From NCBI GenBank assembly GCA_900557695.1, contig USTP01000048.1:1-7459 (forward strand): a stretch of DNA of 7,459 bases, in the 5' to 3' direction. This document shows, piece after piece, positions 1-4,900 of this stretch (position 1 is the first letter of the stretch; each line of letters opens with the position of its first letter). Under the pieces are notes generated by a model. It was not told the origin of the DNA, searched no databases, and worked only from the letters and a program-made list of their open reading frames with translations. The position numbers and the translations under genes were made by a program. This stretch comes from an uncultured Thermoanaerobacterales bacterium (GTDB taxonomy: Bacteria > Bacillota > Clostridia > Christensenellales > UBA1242).

Positions 1-32
1 CTCGTGGGCTCGGAGATGTGTATAAGAGACAG
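1..32. other. Nextera adapter remnant, left end
   Basis: Positions 14-32 are exactly the 19-base Tn5 mosaic end AGATGTGTATAAGAGACAG. Positions 1-13 are the tail of the Nextera read-2 adapter. The genome therefore starts at about position 33, and the gene there (ricT) is cut artificially. This is library sequence, not a transposon. Confidence 0.98.
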
Positions 33-970
33 TTATCGGGGTTAGACTTTTGATGAGCAAAGCCAATTTTGTTATCTTTATCATTTTTGTTTTCCAAACT
101 CTCAGCCTTTTGAATAATTTTCTCTTTTCCCCCATTAGCAGTTTGTTCACTTTTTATTTGCTCATTTTTGCCAAGCTCTTCTAATCCAAAGTCATACACA
201 GTGAACGACTCATCGGCATTTTTTATTTTAACAGAAACCCTTTCTCTTAAAATATCATTGTAAACAACTGTTCCCTTGCCTTTTGGCGACATTATTTCCG
301 AGTTAACCTTTGGCATTTTTTTCAGGATTTCTTCATAGGTCTTGTTCTCATAAGCCAAACAACACATAAGCCTACCGCAAAGTCCACTAATTTTGCTTGG
401 AGATAATGATAAACCTTGGTTTTTTGCCATTTTAACTGTAACATGTTCAAACTCTTTTAAAAAGCGAACGCAACAGCAAATTTCCCCGCACGGACCTATG
501 CCACCTTTTATTTTAACCTCATCACGCTGACCAACTTGATGAAGCTCTATCCTAACTTTAAGAGCCGAGGCAAGTTCTTTTAAAAGTTCCCTAAAATCTA
601 CCCTTTCATCCGCAGAAAATTCAATGATAATTTTGCTAGCATCAAAGGTGTATTCACAAGAAACAATTTTCATTTCAAGCCCAAGTTTTTCAACCTTTTC
701 TTTAACAATTACTAAACTCTTAGTAGCTTTTTCTTGAAGCTCGGCAAACTTTTTTTTATCTTCGTTTGTTGCAACTCTCACAACATTTTTAAGTGGTTCA
801 GAGAACTCTTTTTCGTTAATTTCCTTCTCAATAGATGCAACTGTTCCGTATGAAAGCCCAAGCGAACTATCTACTATAACATCTTGATTAACCTCTAAAG
901 CAAGCCCATTGCACGAAAAAATATACACTTTAGGGGAAGATCTAAACTTAACGCCTACTACCTTTTGCAT
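33..970 (-). CDS. ricT: RicT (YaaT/PSP1 family) Fe-S regulatory protein, 3' end cut off
   Basis: I translated 312 residues from an ATG at 968-970; the frame stays open to the adapter junction, so the C-terminus is missing. In Bacillus subtilis, RicT forms the RicA-RicF-RicT complex, which carries 4Fe-4S clusters, works with RNase Y in RNA maturation, and influences sporulation, competence and biofilm formation. The family signature is clear: GGIGPCGEICCC (156-167) followed by KISGLCGRLMCC (193-204). The cysteines at 161, 165-167, 198 and 203-204 are the likely cluster ligands. The start is supported by GGAGG just upstream, inside the end of holB, which overlaps by 13 bases and suggests translational coupling. 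The order holB-ricT matches Bacillus. After about residue 265 comes a Lys/Glu/Asn-rich tail of at least 47 residues. B. subtilis RicT is about 275 residues, so this is an extension. Confidence 0.95.
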
Positions 971-1923
971 CTAACTTTAACCTCCACTACTTTTAGCAAA
1001 AACTCATCAATGCTTGCCACTATTGAAGTATTATAAACCAAATCTTGTTTAAGTTGCAAACAATATTCAATTGTTTTTTCTAGTGCAACAAGCGAAAACA
1101 AATTTGACACAAGAACAAGTTCATCTTTTTTATGAATATTATTAACAAGTTCAAATGCACCAATTTTTGCCATTATTAAATCTCTAGTTATAAGCATAAA
1201 AAGGTCGGCAAACTCTTCTTTGTTGATGTTTTTTTGATTAAATATACTTGTAAACTTTAAAACATCTCTACTACTGTTCATATTGTAAAGGCAATTAAAA
1301 ATGTTTTGATACATGTTTAAAAATTCTTTATCTGTTGCCATTTTATATGCCCGCGAAAACACTCCGTTACAACAAGACGAACAAATATTTATCTCTTTTT
1401 GATTTATGCCTGCCTCTTGTAGCATTTTTGCAATAACATCTTTATTTAAAAGGTCTAATTCAAGTTTTTTCGATCTTGAAAGCACAGTTTGCAAAAGTTG
1501 CTTCTCTTTTGTTGCAGCCAAGATAAAGTAAACACTGCTTGGTGGCTCTTCAATGGTTTTTAGAAGCTTATTTTGAGCCTCTTCGGTCATATTATTCACA
1601 TTTAAAAGAATATACACTTTGTTTTCTTCTTCGTAAGGCCGAACGTAAACATCGCTCACAAGCTCTACCACGCTTGCTGTTGAAATCTTTTCATTTTCGC
1701 CAAGCACAATAACATCTGGATGAACGCCCTTGTCTATTCTGCTTTGATTTTTAGAGTCGCCAATATTTAGCATAAGCCCTGCCAACATATTAGCAAATTC
1801 TTTTAAATAATCTGGGTCTTCACTAACTAGCAAATATGTATGACTAAGCCTATTAGAACTTTTGTCTTTTAAAACAGTTTTAAAGGCCGTTGTGTTTTTT
1901 ATTGCTTCTTTATAACTAACCAT
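958..1923 (-). CDS. holB: DNA polymerase III delta-prime subunit (clamp loader)
   Basis: The 321-residue product is the delta-prime subunit of the clamp loader, which with delta and tau/gamma loads the beta sliding clamp. Diagnostic segments are RLSHTYLL (25-32), GVHPDVIVL (66-74), the LLKTIEEPP motif (120-128) and TVLSRS (146-151) at the arginine-finger loop, where most relatives read SRC. A helical C-terminal domain follows. Two family features are missing. The glycine-rich P-loop after SHxYL is replaced by VSEDPDYLK (33-41), and none of the four zinc-module cysteines occurs between residues 45 and 70. Delta-prime does not hydrolyse ATP, so the protein can still be functional. The start is fixed by an in-frame stop four codons upstream, yet there is no Shine-Dalgarno sequence before the ATG; the promoter position suggests a leaderless message. 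It overlaps ricT downstream. Confidence 0.93.
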   Translation of the reverse strand: MVSYKEAIKNTTAFKTVLKDKSSNRLSHTYLLVSEDPDYLKEFANMLAGLMLNIGDSKNQSRIDKGVHPDVIVLGENEKISTASVVELVSDVYVRPYEEENKVYILLNVNNMTEEAQNKLLKTIEEPPSSVYFILAATKEKQLLQTVLSRSKKLELDLLNKDVIAKMLQEAGINQKEINICSSCCNGVFSRAYKMATDKEFLNMYQNIFNCLYNMNSSRDVLKFTSIFNQKNINKEEFADLFMLITRDLIMAKIGAFELVNNIHKKDELVLVSNLFSLVALEKTIEYCLQLKQDLVYNTSIVASIDEFLLKVVEVKVRCKR

Positions 1924-1929
1924 AGTTTT

Positions 1930-1958
1930 AATTTAACACTTTATAGCTATAAAGTCAA
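1930..1958 (-). promoter_or_regulatory. Vegetative promoter of holB-ricT with extended -10
   Basis: On the minus strand TTGACT (1958-1953), 17 bases, then TAAATT (1935-1930), with TG at 1938-1937 making an extended -10. Only six bases separate the -10 from the holB ATG, so the expected transcription start falls on or next to the first base of the start codon. The match to the sigma-A consensus is good; the transcription start is inferred from spacing. Confidence 0.6.
1938..1955. repeat. 18-base perfect palindrome inside the holB promoter
   Basis: ACTTTATAGCTATAAAGT is a perfect inverted repeat that fills the spacer between the -35 and -10 elements of the holB-ricT promoter and overlaps both edges. 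The position fits an operator for a dimeric repressor. It is not a terminator, because the greA terminator lies separately at 1975-2005. No regulator can be named. Confidence 0.65.
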
Positions 1959-1974
1959 TTGTTATTTTACTAGC

Positions 1975-2005
1975 AAAAAGCCCGAGATTACTCTCGGTGC
2001 TTTTT
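1975..2005 (-). terminator. Intrinsic terminator of greA
   Basis: A-tract, GCCCGAGA, loop TTAC, TCTCGGtGC, T-tract: an 8-pair GC-rich stem with one bulged base, flanked by A5 at 1975-1979 and T5 at 2001-2005. The distal arm overlaps the greA stop codon. Being symmetrical it could act both ways, but only greA transcription reaches it from the right. It separates greA from holB. Confidence 0.85.
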
Positions 2006-2472
2006 TAATCAACGCTTGTAATTTTAACTTTAAAACTTCCACCAGGGGTTTTTATTTCAACTGTTTCGCCCTTCTTCTTTCCCATAAGTGCTTTACCTAT
2101 TGGCGATTCGTTTGAAATATATCCTCTATCTGGGTCGCTTTCAATTGTTCCAACAATTTTATAAACCATCTCTTCATTGAATTCAAGGTCTAGAACCTTC
2201 ACTGTTGATCCAACATGAACAACATCCTTGTTTATCTTGTTTGAGTCTACAATAATAGCCTGACGCAAGGTTTCTTCAATCATTTGAATTTCCGATTCAA
2301 CACGCCCCTGTTCATTTCTAGCTGCATCGTACTCAGAATTTTCACTTAAATCTCCATATTCACGAGCAACTTTAAGTTTTTCTAAAACTTCAGGACGCCT
2401 AACATTTTTCAAATACTCTAGCCTTTCTTCTTTTTCTTTTTTTCCTTCTTTGGTTATATAAATCTCTGCCAT
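2005..2472 (-). CDS. greA: Transcription elongation factor GreA
   Basis: The 155-residue protein has the normal GreA length and layout. The N-terminal antiparallel coiled coil (about 1-75) reaches into the RNA polymerase secondary channel. Its tip carries GDLSENSEYDAA (40-51), with acidic residues D41 and E44 in the positions that stimulate transcript cleavage in backtracked complexes. The C-terminal FKBP-like domain contains the hallmark SPIGKALMGKKKGE (124-137). An excellent ribosome-binding site, AAAAGGAGG (2487-2479), fixes the ATG. It has its own promoter about 130 bases upstream and its own terminator, so it is a single-gene unit. In many Bacillota greA is grouped with lysS or dus; lying between a Rho-like gene and holB is different, though I cannot say how common this is. 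Confidence 0.98.
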   Translation of the reverse strand: MAEIYITKEGKKEKEERLEYLKNVRRPEVLEKLKVAREYGDLSENSEYDAARNEQGRVESEIQMIEETLRQAIIVDSNKINKDVVHVGSTVKVLDLEFNEEMVYKIVGTIESDPDRGYISNESPIGKALMGKKKGETVEIKTPGGSFKVKITSVD

Positions 2473-2488
2473 TTTCTGCCTCCTTTTG

Positions 2489-2506
2489 TAGCATTTAAAG
2501 CTGCTA
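2489..2506 (-). promoter_or_regulatory. Small hairpin just before the greA ribosome-binding site
   Basis: TAGCA, eight-base loop, TGCTA lies one base upstream of the AAAAGGAGG of greA in the mRNA. Five pairs is weak. It could hold the ribosome-binding site open or mark a processing point, but may be chance. Confidence 0.3.
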
Positions 2507-2512
2507 AATTAG

Positions 2513-2524
2513 TATAATATTATA
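2513..2524. repeat. 12-base palindrome TATAATATTATA in the greA leader
   Basis: A perfect palindrome in the greA 5' untranslated region. Its ten-base core, ATAATATTAT, recurs over the -10 element of the Rho-like gene (4204-4215), and I see it nowhere else in the window. It also contains a -10-like TATAAT on each strand, but neither has a -35 at a proper distance. Confidence 0.4.
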
Positions 2525-2599
2525 TTAAAGAAACAAGAGAATTATTTACAGATTTTAAAAAATTATATTCATTCTCTCTATCTTTTTATAACACGGCGT

Positions 2600-2629
2600 A
2601 TTATAAAGTTGAAACGGCATTTTTGTCAA
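2600..2629 (-). promoter_or_regulatory. Consensus sigma-A promoter of greA
   Basis: On the minus strand TTGACA (2629-2624), 18 bases, TATAAT (2605-2600): both hexamers match the housekeeping consensus exactly. Transcription would start near 2593, giving a leader of about 120 bases before the greA ATG. The leader holds a 12-base palindrome and a small hairpin beside the ribosome-binding site. Confidence 0.8.
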
Positions 2630-2707
2630 TCATTTAAAAGATTTTTTTTGCGAATTAGTTGATTTATAAAAACATATTTGCTAAACTCATTCGTGAGTGA
2701 AAAACAT

Positions 2708-2971
2708 ATGATAAGAATCTGGGCAAAAACAATGAAAAACAACAAGTTAAAGCAAAGCTATATCTATGAAAGCATAGATAATTTTAATCCTGAAACATTC
2801 TACCTGCATCTGCAAGAAATATGCCACAAGATGGATATTCCAACCCCCGTTATTCTTTCATATCACATAGAAAGTTATATAAACTTTAATATTTGCACAT
2901 TCCTTCCTCGCGACTTTGTTGAAAGCGTTAACTTTGATAAATTTATTTTAGAGGAAGCAAGTTTTAAATAA
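2708..2971 (+). CDS. Small protein of unknown function, 87 residues
   Basis: The only plus-strand gene that looks real. From the ATG at 2708 it encodes 87 residues beginning MIRIWAKTMKNNK and containing DIPTPVIL and FLPRDFVESVNFD. It resembles, from memory, a small uncharacterised protein found in many Clostridia, which has no function I can name. There is no signal peptide, membrane helix or cysteine pair; predicted character is a mixed alpha/beta cytoplasmic protein. A TTG ten codons upstream (2678) could extend it, but the family-like sequence begins at MIRIW and a -10-like TATAAA at 2665-2670 would place the message start near 2677, so I prefer the ATG. The ribosome-binding site is weak (GTGAGTGA, 2693-2700) and partly inside a hairpin. 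A bidirectional terminator follows directly after the stop. Confidence 0.75.
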   Translation: MIRIWAKTMKNNKLKQSYIYESIDNFNPETFYLHLQEICHKMDIPTPVILSYHIESYINFNICTFLPRDFVESVNFDKFILEEASFK

Positions 2972-2999
2972 AAAAACCGCTAAAAAATAAGCGGTTTTT
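2972..2999. terminator. Bidirectional terminator between convergent genes
   Basis: A5-CCGCT, eight-base loop, AGCGG-T5: a 10-pair stem with an A-tract on one side and a T-tract on the other, so it works in both directions. It lies one base after the stop of the small plus-strand gene and 22 bases after the end of the Rho-like gene. Confidence 0.88.
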
Positions 3000-3021
3000 A
3001 TTTTGAATTATTATCAAACAA

Positions 3022-4185
3022 TTATTTATCTAGTGGCTCGTTAACAACAATATTATCAAACATACCCATAAGCTCTTTAATAAGCTCGTTTGATAAATGG
3101 CTAGTCACGCAAACAACAGTTATATTTGCGTTTGCCACTTTAGACATCTTTCCAAGCTTTGCAATAAAATTCCCGTAAACAGATTTTGGGTATGAGTTTA
3201 CAACTGATATAAGCCAACTTAAATTGTCTATAATAAGGGCAGTTTTCCCACCTAAACAGTCATAAAACTTTGCCTTGTTTATTCCTGCTTCTATTGCAGA
3301 CATTGTGTCATACTCATCGCCCACAGCATCTACAAAATATAGCGACCTTTTCATGCTATTTTCATCAGGATTAGCATTGTTTCTATCAAAACAAACTTTA
3401 ACAACCTTGAAGTCATTCTCAAAAAGAACTTTATCCACCTCATCAGCAACATACTGCCTCTCGCTAGCAGATGGTGCATATATAATATTTGATGCATTAG
3501 ACTTTATTTTAATAATACTATCTATTTCTATAATCTCTGGATTTAGCTTCTCGTTTGTTAATTTGTCAAGCCTTGAAGCTAGATGCCCATTAACTTTAAT
3601 AAGTTGGTCTACTTTTTCTCTATTTTCATCTGGCAAATACTCAATAAGGTCATTATCCTTCAAACAATAATCTTCAACTATTTGTCTAGGAATAACAAGA
3701 TCTTCATCAGTTGGGATAAATTTATAGCGTCTAACATAAAATTCATCCCCCTCAACGCAAACAACACCCTGCTTCAGCGTTACAACATCGCTATCTTTAG
3801 CATCGTTATTATAGCGTTCACTAGGGCTTGCAACCCTGCTAGATAATAGCCCACCGTAGTTAAACGACAAATCTTCTTCTTTTTTATCATACACAAATGT
3901 AGATAAATTTTCAGGTTCTTTAACTTCATCTATAAGGTTTAAGAACAACTTGCATGGTTTATTTCCTTCCCTAACAGGCCTACCCCTGCCCTTGCCAACA
4001 TTTCTTTTAGGCTTCTCGCCATAAATAACTGCCAAAATAGCCTCAACAAGCTGTTCTTTTTTGAGAGTTGTAGGTGAAGGAACACCAACCTCTCTACCTA
4101 GTTTTCTAAGCTCATAGATGCCTTGTGACAATAAATCATCACGGGTAAACATATTGTTTTCTAGCAAATCTTTGTTTATTGCCAT
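3022..4185 (-). CDS. Degenerate Rho-like protein (probable pseudo-ATPase)
   Basis: The 387-residue product follows the layout of transcription terminator Rho. Residues about 12-56 form a Rho_N helical domain (LLSQGIYELRKLGREVGV, then KKEQLVEAIL). A basic linker contains GKGRGRP (64-70), which looks like an AT-hook. Residues about 139-200 align with the Rho cold-shock RNA-binding domain: GVVCVEGDEFYVRR matches GVLEI-DGFGFLR, and IPRQIVEDYCLKDND matches SPSQIRRFNLRTGD. A RecA-like fold follows. The segment IIYAPSASERQ (234-244) sits where Rho has IVAPPKAGKT, so the Walker A lysine and glycine are gone. TALIIDNLSWL (315-325) matches the Walker B strand. The Q-loop stretch is deleted, and the protein stops near the R-loop, without the last part of Rho. 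ATP-driven translocation is therefore unlikely; RNA or DNA binding, or interference with true Rho, are possible roles. AAAGGAGG precedes the start. Confidence 0.82.
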   Translation of the reverse strand: MAINKDLLENNMFTRDDLLSQGIYELRKLGREVGVPSPTTLKKEQLVEAILAVIYGEKPKRNVGKGRGRPVREGNKPCKLFLNLIDEVKEPENLSTFVYDKKEEDLSFNYGGLLSSRVASPSERYNNDAKDSDVVTLKQGVVCVEGDEFYVRRYKFIPTDEDLVIPRQIVEDYCLKDNDLIEYLPDENREKVDQLIKVNGHLASRLDKLTNEKLNPEIIEIDSIIKIKSNASNIIYAPSASERQYVADEVDKVLFENDFKVVKVCFDRNNANPDENSMKRSLYFVDAVGDEYDTMSAIEAGINKAKFYDCLGGKTALIIDNLSWLISVVNSYPKSVYGNFIAKLGKMSKVANANITVVCVTSHLSNELIKELMGMFDNIVVNEPLDK

Positions 4186-4203
4186 AAGTGCCTCCTTTTA
4201 CAA

Positions 4204-4245
4204 GATAATATTATCATATTTGTAAAATTTTGTAAACAAATTTAC
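4204..4245. repeat. Nested palindrome and repeats over the Rho-like promoter
   Basis: A perfect 12-base palindrome GATAATATTATC (4204-4215) covers the -10. Two direct copies of TTTGTAAA (4219-4226 and 4229-4236) start exactly 10 bases apart, one helical turn, and the second includes the -35. An inverted GTAAA/TTTAC pair (4232-4245) adds to this. It looks like an operator region, although AT-richness makes simple repeats cheap. Confidence 0.45.
4208..4236 (-). promoter_or_regulatory. Promoter of the Rho-like gene with extended -10
   Basis: On the minus strand TTTACA (4236-4231), 17 bases, TAATAT (4213-4208), preceded by TGA as an extended -10. Transcription would begin near 4201, leaving a leader of about 15 bases with the AAAGGAGG site. 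It sits in the 60-base gap after spoIIR, where no convincing terminator is present, so readthrough from spoIIR could add expression during sporulation. Confidence 0.6.
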
Positions 4246-4788
4246 TTAAGAGAAGAATTTTTGGATAATCTCGATAAATTTAGACTTATAGGTAATGTTT
4301 GTTCCATTTTTTCCCTCGCTACCAATAAAGCATAGCGGAGGATAAACTACGCACCACCAATTATTACCACTTCCATCTCCCAATTCAATAATTAGTGCAT
4401 CATAATATCCATTTTCTAGCGTATATTCTCCATAACTTCTAGTTGGAAAATATTCATCGCGAAGAGTAGCTTTTGATTTATAAGGAAATCCATTTTCTTT
4501 TAAAACATTATCCGACACCTCCTCAATGTTTGATAAGTTCTGCTCTAAAATTTTATAAGCGTCACTAAATGTGCTACCAGCTGCAATTTTAGGCGTTAAA
4601 AAATCAACAACAGCTTCTTTAACTTTATACTTAACAAGCTGATCTTCCTCACTATTGCTATTTGCCCTAATATGAACTCTTAAATACCCTTCTGCACTGC
4701 TGCTAGCATTGTTGGAATTTGTAACAATTATAACAGACAGTGTAATTAAAGCCACAAAACTAACGCAAACCATTATAAACTTTTTCAT
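4246..4788 (-). CDS. spoIIR: Stage II sporulation protein R (SpoIIR)
   Basis: SpoIIR is made in the forespore under sigma-F, is exported toward the mother-cell side, and activates SpoIIGA, which cleaves pro-sigma-E. The 180-residue protein has a single N-terminal signal/membrane segment (about 4-23). It then shows the family landmarks LRVHIRANSNSEEDQ (36-50), KYKVKEAVVDFL (53-64), FPTRSYGEYTL (114-124), YYDALIIELG (128-137) and NNWWCVVYPPLCF (142-154), with cysteines at 146 and 153 as in relatives. The ribosome-binding site is AGGTGGAG. A strong terminator lies just upstream, so spoIIR must have its own promoter in the roughly 50 bases at 4789-4841; I could not fit a clear sigma-F site there. 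The Rho-like gene follows after 60 bases. The protein is full length and intact, which argues for a real spore former. Confidence 0.97.
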   Translation of the reverse strand: MKKFIMVCVSFVALITLSVIIVTNSNNASSSAEGYLRVHIRANSNSEEDQLVKYKVKEAVVDFLTPKIAAGSTFSDAYKILEQNLSNIEEVSDNVLKENGFPYKSKATLRDEYFPTRSYGEYTLENGYYDALIIELGDGSGNNWWCVVYPPLCFIGSEGKNGTNITYKSKFIEIIQKFFS

Positions 4789-4841
4789 TATTTCTCCACC
4801 TCACGAATTGATTATTAACCGTTTTGTTTGCGCTAGTCATG

Positions 4842-4873
4842 AAAAAAAGAGCAAAAATTTAAAGTTTTTGCCC
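4842..4873 (-). terminator. Intrinsic terminator after the SipL-like gene
   Basis: In the minus-strand RNA, GGGCAAAAA, a seven-base loop, UUUUUGCUC and then U7 (plus-strand A7 at 4842-4848). The stem has nine pairs including one G-U. It ends the SPOCS/LysM transcript and isolates spoIIR from it. Confidence 0.87.
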
Positions 4874-4900
4874 TTTTTTAGGGAAAGTAATTTAACTCTT

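Noticed and set aside
2678..2707. TTG start extending the small plus-strand protein by ten residues
   Set aside because: There is no ribosome-binding site before the TTG, and the extra residues run across the UUCG hairpin and do not look like the protein core, which begins at MIRIW.
2473..2707. A riboswitch or small RNA in the greA leader
   Set aside because: The roughly 120-base leader shows only a weak hairpin and an AT palindrome; no known riboswitch core or internal terminator is visible.
3275..3846. Two plus-strand reading frames inside the Rho-like gene
   Set aside because: They lie fully antisense to a gene with clear Rho homology, have no ribosome-binding sites, and their hydrophobic/serine composition is typical of antisense shadows.
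4186..4245. A terminator between spoIIR and the Rho-like gene
   Set aside because: GTAAA-TTTG-TTTAC can pair, but the stem is almost all A-T with no proper T-tract after it; promoter or operator function explains the region better.
4789..4841. A sigma-F promoter for spoIIR
   Set aside because: Expected from biology, and GGTTAATAAT near 4815 is vaguely like a sigma-F -10, but two core positions fail and no -35 sits at the right spacing, so I do not annotate it.
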